Source of the DNA: Pseudooceanicola endophyticus
GTDB lineage: Bacteria; Pseudomonadota; Alphaproteobacteria; Rhodobacterales; Rhodobacteraceae
Length of the DNA stretch: 64,000 nucleotides
NCBI RefSeq assembly: GCF_018760365.1
Contig: NZ_JAHIAB010000003.1
Span: 310,001-374,000, forward strand
Direction of reading: 5' to 3'
Made by a program: the position numbers and the translations under genes
Shown here: positions 34,707-43,980 of the stretch, piece by piece
How positions within the stretch are numbered: position 1 is the stretch's first letter
How the letters are laid out: each line of letters starts with the position of its first letter
The notes under the pieces: generated by a model
What the model saw: only the letters and a program-made list of their open reading frames with translations
The model's database searches: none
What the model was told of the DNA's origin: nothing

Positions 34707-36377
34707 ATGGATCTCTGGACCTCGTTGTCGTCCGTTTCTGCCGCCCTGCGGCCGGCCCGCGCCGGGCTGATTGCCGCCGCCCTGGGGCTGGCCGCACCCG
34801 GCCTGCCGGCCTTTGCACAGGAATCGACCTTGCCGCCACCCGCGGCCTCCGAGATGCAGGGCATGTCCTTCCGTCAGGGCGTCGCGATGGCGCTGGCCGA
34901 TGTCGACAGCGGTATTGCCGATTACTACCGCTCGCGCGATTTCGCCCCGGTCTGGACCGGCGAGGGGCCGGCCTACGATGCCCGCCGCAGCGCGCTGCTG
35001 GAAGCCGTGCGCATGATGCCGGAGAACGGTCTGCCGGCCTCCCTCTACACGGTGGAGGGGCTGGTGTCGCAGATGCGCGCGGCGACCTCGGGCCAGGCGC
35101 GCGGGCGCCTCGACGTGGAGCTGAGCGCGACGTTCATCCGCATCGCCCGCGATCTGCAGACCGGCATCCTGACCCCGCACGACGTGGTGCCGGAAATCCT
35201 GCGCAAGGTGCCGCTGCGCGATTCCTCGCAGTATCTCGACCTGGTGCAGGGCAACGACCCGCTCGGCTATGTGCACAGCCTGCCGCCACAGACCGCGCAA
35301 TATGCCTATCTGATGAAGGCCCGCTACCAGCTGCAGCAGGTGGTGGAGGCCGGCGGCTACGGCCCCGTCGTCAGCGCCGGCGTGCTTAAACCCGGCAATG
35401 CGGGGGCCGAGGTCGGCACGCTGCGCAACCGCCTGGCGGTGCTCGGCTACGACAGCGGATCGCTTTCGACCAGCTACGATGCCTCGCTGATTTCGGCCGT
35501 GAAGGCCTTCCAGAAGGATGCCGGCCTGACCGAAGACGGCGTGGCCGGCCCCGCGACCCTGTCACTGGTCAACCGCACCGCGACCGAGAACCTTGAGGCG
35601 GTGATCGTCGCGATGGAGCGGGAGCGCTGGATCAACCGCCCCCTGGGCGAGCGGCACATCTGGGTCAACCTGGCCGATTTCAGCGCCAAGATCGTCGATG
35701 ACGGCGTCACCACGTTCCGCACCCGCGCGGTGATCGGCGCACGTCAGGAAAACCGCCAGAGCCCCGAATTCTCGGATGTGATGGAATACATGTCCATCAA
35801 CCCGAGCTGGAACGTGCCGCGTTCCATCGTGGTGAACGAATACCTGCCGCAGATGCAGCAGGATCCGAGCGCCGCCAGCCAGCTTGAGCTGATCGACGCC
35901 CGCGGGCAGGTGGTGCCGCGCCAGGCGGTGGATTTCACCCAGTACACGGCCTCGAATTTCCCGTTCGACCTGCGCGAACCCCCGTCCGAGCGCAATGCGC
36001 TTGGCCTGGTGAAGTTCATGTTCCCGAACCCGAACAACATCTACCTGCATGACACTCCGTCGAAATACCTTTTCGCCAAGGACATGCGGGCCTATTCCCA
36101 TGGCTGCATCCGGCTGGCCCAGCCCTTCGACTTCGCCTATGCGCTGCTGGCCCGCCAGGTGTCGGATCCCCAGCAGTACTTCCAGTCGAAGCTGGACACC
36201 GGCAAGCAGGTTCAGGTGAACCTCAAACAGCCGATCCAGGTGCATCTGGTCTACCGCACCGCCTTTGCCGATGGCTATGGACGCATCCATTACCGCAACG
36301 ACATCTACAACCGCGATGCGCGGATCTGGCAGGCGCTCTCTGCGCAGGGGGTGGCCCTGACCCAGGTTCGGAGTTAA
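34707..36377 (+). CDS. L,D-transpeptidase (YcbB-like)
   Basis: 556 residues with a signal peptide (LIAAALGLAAPGLPAFAQ). An N-terminal scaffold domain, a peptidoglycan-binding repeat (TLRNRLAVLGYDSGSLS, then AVKAFQKDAGLTEDGVAGPATL at about 233-290) and a C-terminal YkuD domain with YLHDTP and the catalytic SHGCIRLAQP. It makes 3-3 crosslinks in murein or attaches proteins to it. GGAAGGAG precedes the ATG. Transcribed towards lpxD. Confidence 0.9.
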   Translation: MDLWTSLSSVSAALRPARAGLIAAALGLAAPGLPAFAQESTLPPPAASEMQGMSFRQGVAMALADVDSGIADYYRSRDFAPVWTGEGPAYDARRSALLEAVRMMPENGLPASLYTVEGLVSQMRAATSGQARGRLDVELSATFIRIARDLQTGILTPHDVVPEILRKVPLRDSSQYLDLVQGNDPLGYVHSLPPQTAQYAYLMKARYQLQQVVEAGGYGPVVSAGVLKPGNAGAEVGTLRNRLAVLGYDSGSLSTSYDASLISAVKAFQKDAGLTEDGVAGPATLSLVNRTATENLEAVIVAMERERWINRPLGERHIWVNLADFSAKIVDDGVTTFRTRAVIGARQENRQSPEFSDVMEYMSINPSWNVPRSIVVNEYLPQMQQDPSAASQLELIDARGQVVPRQAVDFTQYTASNFPFDLREPPSERNALGLVKFMFPNPNNIYLHDTPSKYLFAKDMRAYSHGCIRLAQPFDFAYALLARQVSDPQQYFQSKLDTGKQVQVNLKQPIQVHLVYRTAFADGYGRIHYRNDIYNRDARIWQALSAQGVALTQVRS

Positions 36378-36412
36378 GACTTTCCCCGAACTGACATGGA
36401 ACGGGGGCCGAC

Positions 36413-37504
36413 ATGGCACATGCAATCAGCGAGATCGCTCAGGCACTTGGCGCCGAGGTCCTGGGGGACGGCTCGATCCTGATCGAGAGCCTCAAGGAAC
36501 CGGCGGATGCCGGGGAAAACGATCTGGCGCTGGCCATGAAGCCCGAATTCGCCGAGGCGCTGCCCAAGGGCGCGGCGCGTGCGGCAATGCTCTGGGAAGG
36601 GGCCGACTGGAAGGCGATGGGGCTGAAAGCAGCCATCGTCGCGCCCCGCCCGCGCATGGCGCTGGCCGGCCTGACCCGGATGTACGACAAGGGGCACGGC
36701 TATCCGACCGGGATCCACCCGACCGCCATCATCGACCCTACCGCCGAGATCGGCGAGGGCGTCTCGATCGGGCCCTTCAGCATCATTTCTGCCGGCGCGA
36801 AGATCGGTGCCGGTTCGCTTCTGGCGCCGCAGGTCTTTGTCGGCCCCGACAGCGTGATCGGTGAGGGGTCCTACCTGCATGTGGGCGCCCGGATCGGGCC
36901 ACGCGTCACCATCGGTGCCCGCTTCATCGGCCACCAGAACTGCGTTGTCGGCAGCGACGGTTTCAGCTTCGTGACCCCCGAGGCCGGCAGCGTCGAACAG
37001 GCGCGCTCGACCCTGGGTGGCCAGGTGGAACTGCGGCCGCAGTCCTGGGTGCGCATCCAGTCCCTGGGCGCCGTGGTCATCGGCGATGACGTGGAGCTGG
37101 GCGCGCAGACCTGCGTCGATGCCGGCACCATCCGGCCCACCCGGATCGGCAACGGCACCAAGATCGACAACCTGGGCCATGTCGGCCACAACGTCGTGAT
37201 CGGCCATGATTGCCTGTTCGCGGCCTTCGTCGGCATCGCGGGATCGACCACCATCGGTAACAACGTGGTGTTCGGCGGTCGCGTCGGGCTTTCGGACAAC
37301 ATCACCATCGGCGATGGCGTGGTCTGCGGCGGCGGCTCTGCGGTGCTGACTTCGGTGCCGGCGGGCCGTGTGATGCTGGGTTATCCGGCGGTGAAGATGG
37401 ATACGCACCTCGAAACCTACAAGCTGTCGCGGCGTCTGCCCCGTCTGTTCAAGCAGGTTGCGGAGTTGCAGAAAGCGGTTTTCAAGTCGGAAAAGAACGA
37501 CTAA
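36413..37504 (+). CDS. lpxD: UDP-3-O-(3-hydroxyacyl)glucosamine N-acyltransferase
   Basis: 363 residues. An N-terminal uridine-binding domain (ISEIAQALGAEVLGD) and a left-handed beta-helix of hexapeptide repeats from about residue 100, including the catalytic His region LGHVGHNVVIGHDC and HQNCVVGSDGFSF. Third step of lipid A synthesis. Starts 35 bp after the transpeptidase stop. Followed by an acyl carrier protein and a ketosynthase, which may supply its acyl donor. Confidence 0.93.
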   Translation: MAHAISEIAQALGAEVLGDGSILIESLKEPADAGENDLALAMKPEFAEALPKGAARAAMLWEGADWKAMGLKAAIVAPRPRMALAGLTRMYDKGHGYPTGIHPTAIIDPTAEIGEGVSIGPFSIISAGAKIGAGSLLAPQVFVGPDSVIGEGSYLHVGARIGPRVTIGARFIGHQNCVVGSDGFSFVTPEAGSVEQARSTLGGQVELRPQSWVRIQSLGAVVIGDDVELGAQTCVDAGTIRPTRIGNGTKIDNLGHVGHNVVIGHDCLFAAFVGIAGSTTIGNNVVFGGRVGLSDNITIGDGVVCGGGSAVLTSVPAGRVMLGYPAVKMDTHLETYKLSRRLPRLFKQVAELQKAVFKSEKND

Positions 37505-37552
37505 ATCGGCAGCAGTCCGGGGAAGCGGGCGCGTATCAGAAGGGGACGATGC

Positions 37553-37816
37553 ATGTCTGAGGTCAAGGATAAGGTGATCGCGATCATCGCCGAACAGGCG
37601 GTGCTTGAGCCGACCGACGTGTCCATGGAAAGCACGCTGGAAGACCTGGGCATCGACAGCCTGGGCCTGGTGGAAAGCATTTTCGCGATCGAGGAAGCCT
37701 TTGACATCAACGTGCCCTTCAATGCCAACGAACCCGAGGCGAGCGATTTCGACATCACCGATGTGGCTTCGATCATCGCGGGGGTCGAGAAATTGGTCGC
37801 GGAACAGAATTCGTGA
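37553..37816 (+). CDS. Acyl carrier protein
   Basis: 87 residues. The phosphopantetheine site is Ser36 in LGIDSLGLVE. It is distinct from the housekeeping AcpP, which lies in the fab cluster in most bacteria, and it is placed between lpxD and a ketosynthase; its stop overlaps the ketosynthase GTG start. A specialised role in lipid A or another envelope lipid is likely but not proven. Confidence 0.9.
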   Translation: MSEVKDKVIAIIAEQAVLEPTDVSMESTLEDLGIDSLGLVESIFAIEEAFDINVPFNANEPEASDFDITDVASIIAGVEKLVAEQNS

Positions 37817-39021
37817 AGCGCGTCGTCATTACCGGGGCGGGCACGATCAACGCCCTGGGTCATAATGTCTCTGAAACCCTGGAAGCTTTCCGGGAGGGGC
37901 GCTGCGGCATCGACCAGCTGGATGTGCGCGATGCCGACCGCCTGTCGGTGACCATCGGTGCACAGGTCAAGAACTTCTCCTCCGAAGGGCTGTTCAACCG
38001 CCAGCAGATGGCGCTGTATGACCGCTTCACCCAGTTTGCCCTTGTTGCCGCCCGCGAGGCGATTGCCCAGTCCGGCCTGACCTTCGCCGGAGACCTGGCG
38101 AACCGCACCGGCGCGATCCTCGGGAATTCCGGTGGCGGCATGACCACCATCGACGACAATTACCGCTCGGTCTACGAGGAGGGGAAGAACCGTGTTCACC
38201 CCTTCGTCGTGCCCAAGCTGATGAACAACGCCGCCGCCAGCCATGTCTCGATGGAGTTCAACCTGAAGGGTCCGACCTTCACGGTGTCCTCGGCCTGTGC
38301 CAGTTCCAACCATGCGATGGCCCAGGCCTTCCAGATGGTGCATACCGGCATGGCACCGGCAATGGTCACGGGCGGATCGGAATCCATGCTCTGCTTTGGC
38401 GGCGTGAAGGCCTGGGAAGGTATGCGTGTGATGTCGAAATCCGCCTGCCGCCCGTTCAGCGCCAACCGCAACGGCATGGTCCAGGGCGAGGGCGCCGGCA
38501 TCTTCGTCTTCGAGGAATACGAGCACGCGCGCGACCGTGGTGCGGAGATCCTGGCCGAGGTGGTGGGCTATGCGCTGACCTCGGATGCCTCGGACATCGT
38601 GATGCCCTCCAAGCAGGGGGCGGCGCGGGCGATTTCGGGGGCGATGCACTTTGCCGGGATCAATCCCGACCAGGTGGGCTATATCAATGCCCATGGCACC
38701 GGGACGGCGGCCAACGACAAGACCGAAAGCGCCGCAGTGGCGGATGTCTTCGGACCCCATGCGGATACGGTGATGATCTCTTCCACCAAGTCGATGCACG
38801 GCCACCTGATCGGTGCCACCGGCGCGGTTGAGCTGCTGGCCTGCATCATGGCGGTGCGCGACGGGATCATCGCGCCGACCATCGGCTACGAAGAGCCCGA
38901 CCCGGAATGCGCCCTCGACGTGGTGCCCAATGCCGCGCGCGAGGCGAAGGTGGAATACGCCCTGTCGAACGCCTTTGCCTTCGGTGGGCTGAACGCGGTG
39001 CTGGCACTGCGCCGGATCTGA
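37813..39021 (+). CDS. Beta-ketoacyl-ACP synthase (FabF-like)
   Basis: 402 residues of the KAS II family. Catalytic Cys in SSACASSNHAM, histidines in YINAHGTGTAAND and STKSMHGHLIGATGA. GTG start overlapping the ACP stop. With the ACP and LpxD genes it forms a short lipid locus and may elongate a special acyl chain. No ketoreductase or dehydratase is adjacent, so it must share those with the general pathway. Confidence 0.9.
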   Translation: MKRVVITGAGTINALGHNVSETLEAFREGRCGIDQLDVRDADRLSVTIGAQVKNFSSEGLFNRQQMALYDRFTQFALVAAREAIAQSGLTFAGDLANRTGAILGNSGGGMTTIDDNYRSVYEEGKNRVHPFVVPKLMNNAAASHVSMEFNLKGPTFTVSSACASSNHAMAQAFQMVHTGMAPAMVTGGSESMLCFGGVKAWEGMRVMSKSACRPFSANRNGMVQGEGAGIFVFEEYEHARDRGAEILAEVVGYALTSDASDIVMPSKQGAARAISGAMHFAGINPDQVGYINAHGTGTAANDKTESAAVADVFGPHADTVMISSTKSMHGHLIGATGAVELLACIMAVRDGIIAPTIGYEEPDPECALDVVPNAAREAKVEYALSNAFAFGGLNAVLALRRI

Positions 39022-39073
39022 TCTTCGGATCTGGGTTCCGGGCCGCTCCGTCCCATCGCAGCAGCTGAAACGA

Positions 39074-39105
39074 AAACGCCGCGCTCCGGAAGGGGCGCGG
39101 CGTTT
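39074..39105. terminator. Bidirectional terminator
   Basis: A perfect 11-bp stem AAACGCCGCGC / GCGCGGCGTTT with a 10-nt loop and T/A runs on both sides, between the convergent ketosynthase and ialB genes. Confidence 0.85.
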
Positions 39106-39127
39106 CCTTTTGCGCGACGTTGCGGGC

Positions 39128-39769
39128 TCAGTTGCCGGCGGGTTCCACGGTGGTCTGGTCGAAGGCGGCGGTGAAGCCCGACAGCGACATCTTCAGCGGC
39201 ACGGTGACATCGGGACGGCTGAAGGGACGGATCGTGACATTGGCCACCTTGCCCTTCTTCAGCGCGTTCAGATCGTCCTGTGCCAGACCCACGCGGGCCA
39301 CGCAGCCGACCTGGGTGCAGGTGGCGAAGGGATATTTCTTGTCGGCCGAGCCATCGACATTCACCAGCACGCCGGCGGGCAGCAGGGTTTCCAGCGGCAC
39401 GATGACATTGGCGCCGGCAATTGCGGGGCCGTTGCCGGCGGGCACGCGGAAGATGGTGATCTCGGCGACGGAATTGCCTTCCTCACCCTTGAGGACCTGC
39501 ACCATGTGGCAGGGATCCTTTTCCTTGTCGGTCTTGACGCACTGGATGGTCCAGTCGCCTTCCTTGCCCTTGGTGTAGTTCTGGCCGACCTGGGGATCCT
39601 TGTTGGGGTCCTCTCCCATCGACAGCTCGCCGTTCTGGGCCGGGGCCTGGGTGCCTTCGGCCGCCGGGGCCTTGGACGCATCGCCGGACGCCGCGTCCTG
39701 CGCCGAGGCTGCCCCGGCCATCAGCGCGATCACGGCAAGAGCTGCGGAGGTTTTCAAGACAATAGACAT
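39128..39769 (-). CDS. Invasion-associated locus B (IalB) family protein
   Basis: 213 residues from the ATG at 39769. Signal peptide (SAALAVIALMAGAASAQ), an acidic Ala/Pro linker, then the IalB domain with DWTIQCVKTDKEKDPCHMVQ and TCTQVGCVARVGL, whose Cys pairs probably form disulfides in the periplasm. The family is common in free-living alphaproteobacteria, and the invasion label from Bartonella need not apply. Confidence 0.87.
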   Translation of the reverse strand: MSIVLKTSAALAVIALMAGAASAQDAASGDASKAPAAEGTQAPAQNGELSMGEDPNKDPQVGQNYTKGKEGDWTIQCVKTDKEKDPCHMVQVLKGEEGNSVAEITIFRVPAGNGPAIAGANVIVPLETLLPAGVLVNVDGSADKKYPFATCTQVGCVARVGLAQDDLNALKKGKVANVTIRPFSRPDVTVPLKMSLSGFTAAFDQTTVEPAGN

Positions 39770-39942
39770 GAACATTCCGTTTCTGGTTCGCTTGGCCCGG
39801 ATTACCACGCGGGCGGGGCCCTGTCAGGCCAAAACCGGAGCCTAAGGCAAGTGGTCTCGGGGCTGTGAACGCGTTGATCGGCAAGGATTTGCCGGCGCCG
39901 GACACGCTTTGCAAGGTCTCTGGCGGGGCAGGCGGCAGCGAC

Positions 39943-40012
39943 AGAAAAAGGGACCGGAACCGGCCCCTTTCCCCAATTCTTGCTCCCTGTCGGACTGGCC
40001 GACTTGTGTTTG
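39943..40012 (-). ncRNA. Candidate small RNA (about 70 nt)
   Basis: On the minus strand a -35 TTGACG (40047-40042) and a -10 TAGCGT (40024-40019) are spaced 17 bp. About 70 nt downstream lies an intrinsic terminator: stem at 39947-39971 (AAAGGGACCGG with CCGGCCCCTTT, one G-U pair) followed by five U. Between them GTCGG/CCGAC (39989-40003) forms a second hairpin. No protein gene ends at this terminator, which stands upstream of ialB. The transcript is predicted only. Confidence 0.45.
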
Positions 40013-40047
40013 ATCGTGACGCTAAGATTTTTGTGACACTCCGTCAA

Positions 40048-40422
40048 CAGGGAAAAGCCCGCCTGAGGCCGCGGGCTGAACAGCGATTGGGCAGTGCCGT
40101 ATTTTCGGGCAGCCCCCGAAATGCGGGGCGGCAACACCCTTCAAAACAGGGGGCTGCGGCGGCAAAAGGCAAGGGGCCGGGGCGTGGAAAACACGGGAAA
40201 AGAGGCCCGAAACGGGCATCCGGTCCGGAAAAGCGCCGCGCCCCGAGGGACGCGGCCAGTCTGACAGGGAGGAAGTTGTCCGGCACCAAGCGCACCCTTC
40301 GCCGGACCTCCGAAGGCTCGCACGAAATGGTTAAGCAAGTGTTGGGTGCGTTGCCCGGCAAAATGGCAGCGCCCGGGCCTGCCCGCCTGCGCGGCGTGCG
40401 GCCCGGGAACGCTGGCATACGC
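40048..40422. other. Intergenic stretch without recognised features
   Basis: About 375 bp of GC-rich DNA between the candidate small RNA promoter and the stop of the GlxA-type regulator. Reading frames across it are compositionally odd (Arg/Pro/Ala-rich), and I see no supported gene. Confidence 0.5.
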
Positions 40423-41430
40423 TCAGAGCACCTCTCGGGTGCCCTGGCTGCCACGTTCGCGATAGGGGGTGGTCTGGTACTGCGCCCGGTAGCATTTCGA
40501 GAAATGCGACGGGCTGGCAAAGCCGCAGGACAGCGCCACGTTGATCACGCTCATGTCGGTCTGCATCAGTAGGTTGCGGGCCTTCTGCAGACGCAGCTCC
40601 ATGTAATAGCGCTTGGGGCTGCGGTTCAAGTAGCGGCGGAACAGGCGCTCCAGCTGGCGGGTCGACATGCCGACATCGCGGGCCAGGATCGCCGGGCTGA
40701 TCGGCTCCTCGATATTGGCCTCCATCATCTGGATGACCTGGCTCAGCTTGGGGTGGCGCACACCGATCCGGGTCGGGATCGACAGCCGCTGGGTGTCCTG
40801 GTCGGTGCGGATCGAGGAATAGATCAGCTGGTCGGCCACCGCATTGGCCAGGTCCTCGCCGTGGTGATCGGCGACCAGCTTCAGCAGCAGGTCGATGGAG
40901 GAGGTGCCCCCGGCGGTGGTCAGCCGGTTGCCATCGGCCACGAAGACCGACTTCGTTAGGCCCACTTCCTCGAATTCCTCGGCGAAACTGTCGTGGTTTT
41001 CCCAGTGGATGGTGGCGCGCTTTCCGTCCAGCAGCCCGGCCTTGGCCAGCACGTAGGCCCCGGTGCACAGGCCGCCCATGGCGATTCCCTTGCGGGCCTC
41101 ACGGCGCAGCCAGTTCAGCAGCCGCCGCGTGGTTTCGGCCTGCACGTCCAGGCCGCCGCAGACCAGGACGATGTCGTCGCGCGACAGGTCCTCAAGCTCT
41201 CCATCGGTGGCGAAGGCCGCCTTGGCCGAGCATTGCACCAGCCCACCTTCCTCGCTGCGCAGCTCCCAGGAATAGAGTTTCTGGCCCGACATGCGGTTGG
41301 CGATCCGCAGGCATTCCAGCGCGCTGGAGAAGGAGAGAAGGGAAAAATTGTTGAGAAGCACGAAGATAAAGCGTCGTGTCCGCGCGGGGGCGACGGAGAC
41401 CGTCTGCACCGAATGAGAGCTATCCGGCAT
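40423..41430 (-). CDS. GlxA-family AraC regulator (DJ-1/PfpI domain plus AraC HTH), GbdR-like
   Basis: 335 residues from the ATG at 41430. An N-terminal class I amidotransferase-like domain (RFIFVLLNNFSLLSF, with MGGLCTGAYVLAKAGLL around the would-be nucleophile Cys) and a C-terminal double HTH (ISPAILARDVGMSTRQLERLFRRYL, INVALSCGFASPSHFSKCYR). GbdR and related regulators of betaine and carnitine catabolism share this architecture, and gbcAB lies 14 kb away. Target genes are not shown by the sequence. Confidence 0.85.
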   Translation of the reverse strand: MPDSSHSVQTVSVAPARTRRFIFVLLNNFSLLSFSSALECLRIANRMSGQKLYSWELRSEEGGLVQCSAKAAFATDGELEDLSRDDIVLVCGGLDVQAETTRRLLNWLRREARKGIAMGGLCTGAYVLAKAGLLDGKRATIHWENHDSFAEEFEEVGLTKSVFVADGNRLTTAGGTSSIDLLLKLVADHHGEDLANAVADQLIYSSIRTDQDTQRLSIPTRIGVRHPKLSQVIQMMEANIEEPISPAILARDVGMSTRQLERLFRRYLNRSPKRYYMELRLQKARNLLMQTDMSVINVALSCGFASPSHFSKCYRAQYQTTPYRERGSQGTREVL

Positions 41431-41601
41431 TTCAGAGCCTGTGGCAGGAGGGATATGCGACGGCGGGCCGTCCGATTCATCGCCGCATGTGGGCATTGCA
41501 CGACAGCGACGTCAAGTGTCGCAAAAGAACTGTGGTTCCAAAGATCAACTTTCGGTATAGGCTTGACGCCTCAATAAGCGATTGTCCCAGTGGAGGAAGA
41601 G

Positions 41602-42969
41602 ATGGGTGCATGGCAGAAATCCGATTGGCGCAACAAGCCGCGGGTGCAGATGCCTGACTATCAGGATCACGAAGCGCTTGCGGCCGCCGAGGCGCAGCTT
41701 TCGAAGTATCCGCCACTGGTCTTTGCGGGCGAAGCCCGGCGCCTGAAACAGGCCCTGGCTGCCGCGGGCCGTGGCGAGGCATTCCTGCTGCAGGGCGGCG
41801 ATTGTGCCGAGAGCTTCGAACAGTTCAGCGCCGACGGCATCCGCGACACCTTCAAGGTGATGCTGCAGATGGCGATGGTGCTGACCTTCGGCGCCAAGGT
41901 CCCGGTGGTGAAGGTGGGGCGCATGGCCGGCCAGTTCGCCAAGCCGCGCTCGGCCCCGACCGAGGTGGTGAATGGCGTCGAGCTGCCCAGCTACCGCGGC
42001 GACATCATCAATGACCTGGCCTTCACGCCGGAGGCGCGGATTCCCAATCCCGCCAAGATGCTGCAGGCCTATACCCAGGCCGCTGCCACGCTGAACCTGT
42101 TGCGCGCCTTCTCGACCGGGGGCTATGCCGACGTGAACCAGGTGCACCGCTGGACCCTGGGTTTCACCGCCGGCGACAAGGCCGAACGGTTCCGCGACAT
42201 GGCAAACCGGATCTCGGATACGCTGGACTTCATGAAGGCCGCCGGCATCGATTCCGCCTCGACCCAGACGCTGAAGACGGTGGACTTCTACGTCAGCCAC
42301 GAGGCGCTGCTGCTGGAATACGAAGAGGCGCTGTGCCGCAACGACTCGACCTCGGGCAAGTGGCTGGCGGGTTCGGGTCACATGATCTGGATCGGCGACC
42401 GGACCCGGCAGCCGGACGGTGCCCATGTGGAGTTCTGCAAGGGCGTGCTGAACCCGATCGGCCTGAAATGCGGCCCCTCGATGACGCCCGAGGATCTGAA
42501 GGTCCTGATGGCTCAGCTCAATCCGAACAACGAGGAAGGGCGCTTGACCCTGATCGCGCGTTTCGGTGCCGGCAAGGTGGCCGAGCATCTGCCGCGCCTG
42601 ATCGACACGGTGCGCAAGGAGGGCGCCAACGTGGTCTGGGTCTGCGACGCCATGCACGGCAACACGATCAAGTCTTCGACCGGCTACAAGACCCGGCCTT
42701 TCGACAACGTGCTGCGCGAGGTGCAGGACTTCTTCCGCGTGCACCGCAGCGAGGGCACGGTGCCCGCCGGCGTGCATTTCGAGATGACCGGCCTGGACGT
42801 GACCGAATGCACCGGTGGCGTGCAACCGGTGACCGAGGAGGACCTCTCGGATCGCTACCACACGGCCTGCGATCCCCGCCTGAACGCCTCGCAATCGCTG
42901 GAGCTGGCCTTCCTCGTCGCCGAGGAGCTGACGGCGCTGCGCGAAGAGCGGATGGCCGAAGCCGGCTGA
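41602..42969 (+). CDS. 3-deoxy-7-phosphoheptulonate synthase, class II
   Basis: 455 residues. It condenses PEP and erythrose 4-phosphate, the first shikimate step. Class II hallmarks: [33 protein letters not shown], the GLKCGPSM motif, [10 protein letters not shown] and [13 protein letters not shown]. The ATG at 41602 has GGAGGAAGAG in front; a GTG at 41590 is in frame but lies within that box. Its product feeds chorismate to pabB at the other end of the window. Confidence 0.94.
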   Translation: MGAWQKSDWRNKPRVQMPDYQDHEALAAAEAQLSKYPPLVFAGEARRLKQALAAAGRGEAFLLQGGDCAESFEQFSADGIRDTFKVMLQMAMVLTFGAKVPVVKVGRMAGQFAKPRSAPTEVVNGVELPSYRGDIINDLAFTPEARIPNPAKMLQAYTQAAATLNLLRAFSTGGYADVNQVHRWTLGFTAGDKAERFRDMANRISDTLDFMKAAGIDSASTQTLKTVDFYVSHEALLLEYEEALCRNDSTSGKWLAGSGHMIWIGDRTRQPDGAHVEFCKGVLNPIGLKCGPSMTPEDLKVLMAQLNPNNEEGRLTLIARFGAGKVAEHLPRLIDTVRKEGANVVWVCDAMHGNTIKSSTGYKTRPFDNVLREVQDFFRVHRSEGTVPAGVHFEMTGLDVTECTGGVQPVTEEDLSDRYHTACDPRLNASQSLELAFLVAEELTALREERMAEAG

Positions 42970-42988
42970 TCCCGTCGCAATCCGCACA

Positions 42989-43027
42989 ACAGGAAAGGGC
43001 CGTCCCGGTGGGGCGGCCCTTTTCCTG
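42989..43027. terminator. Terminator after DAHP synthase
   Basis: Arms ACAGGAAAGGGCC and GGCCCTTTTCCTGT pair with a single-base bulge, giving a long hairpin between convergent genes. Confidence 0.75.
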
Positions 43028-43044
43028 TCGCGGCGGCGGTGGCG

Positions 43045-43773
43045 TCACTCGGCGCCGGTATCCACCACCTGCAGGTAGGGGCGCGGGCCCGGGCGCAGCC
43101 GGATCCCGTCATCGGCGGGGCGCAGCGTCGAAGGCACCGGGGCGACGAAGGGCGTGCGGGGCTCTTCCGGGGCCGGGGCAGGCCGGGCCTCGGGCTCCGG
43201 GCGCGGCTCTGCGGGCTTCAGGAAATCGCCCAGAAGCGGGGTGACATGGCTGTCGGTGATTTCGAACCGGCGCGGCGTGCGCCCGATCTCTCCGGTGGTG
43301 ACGAAGCAGCCCAGCATCCGGGTGATATCGCCCAGGTCGCTTTTCATCGGCAGCATGATCATGCGGGCCTCGATATGGGGCTTGCCGATCGCGCGTTCGG
43401 ACTCGAGTTCGACCACCGCCTTGGCGGGGCTGTCGAAGACCTCTTCCAGGATCTCTCCCAGAAGGTTGCGCGAGGTGGCGGTCATGAAGGCCGAAAGCGG
43501 CATCCCGCGCACCTCCATCCCCATCAGGTCCGACAGGTGGGACCCGGCGATGCGCATCCGCGCGATGCCGGGGGCGACACGCTCCAGGATGAAGGCATAT
43601 TCCAGCGCGCGTTCGATCCCGCGCGGGTCGATATCCGAGCGGCGCGGCACAAGGCGCCCGGCCCGGATCGCTTCCCAGTAGGCCTCGACCTCGCTGATCG
43701 CGCCGAACCGCGCCGCGCTCACGAAGCTGGACATGTCGATGACGGTCTTGCCGTCGCGACCATCCTGTCGCAT
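43045..43773 (-). CDS. PAS-domain protein (PAS_5 type)
   Basis: 242 residues. The first 160 match the alphaproteobacterial PAS_5 family (AISEVEAYWEAIRAGRLVPRRSDIDPRGIER, then EYAFILERVAPGIARMRIAGSHLSDLMGMEVRGMPLSAF). The last 60 residues are Pro/Glu/Arg-rich and probably unstructured. AGGAGAG precedes the ATG. Ligand and output are unknown. Confidence 0.83.
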   Translation of the reverse strand: MRQDGRDGKTVIDMSSFVSAARFGAISEVEAYWEAIRAGRLVPRRSDIDPRGIERALEYAFILERVAPGIARMRIAGSHLSDLMGMEVRGMPLSAFMTATSRNLLGEILEEVFDSPAKAVVELESERAIGKPHIEARMIMLPMKSDLGDITRMLGCFVTTGEIGRTPRRFEITDSHVTPLLGDFLKPAEPRPEPEARPAPAPEEPRTPFVAPVPSTLRPADDGIRLRPGPRPYLQVVDTGAE

Positions 43774-43980
43774 CTCATCTCTCCTGCTGTGATCATGCTG
43801 GCCCCTGCGCTATGGTCACGTTGGCACCGGCTTCGCGGCGGCGCACAAGGTTAATGGTAGCTTCACAGAGGTTACCGGACTTTTAATATCACAGGGTTTA
43901 GGCAAATTTCGCTCAAATTCCCGTCCAATGGTTAACGCCAGCGCGACGGGCCGGGGGAAATGAGGCCGGGAAGGCAGGAA

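Noticed and set aside
39865-40572. A 235-codon plus-strand ORF beside ialB
   Set aside because: It overlaps the candidate small RNA and the end of the GlxA-type gene, has biased composition and no recognisable motif.
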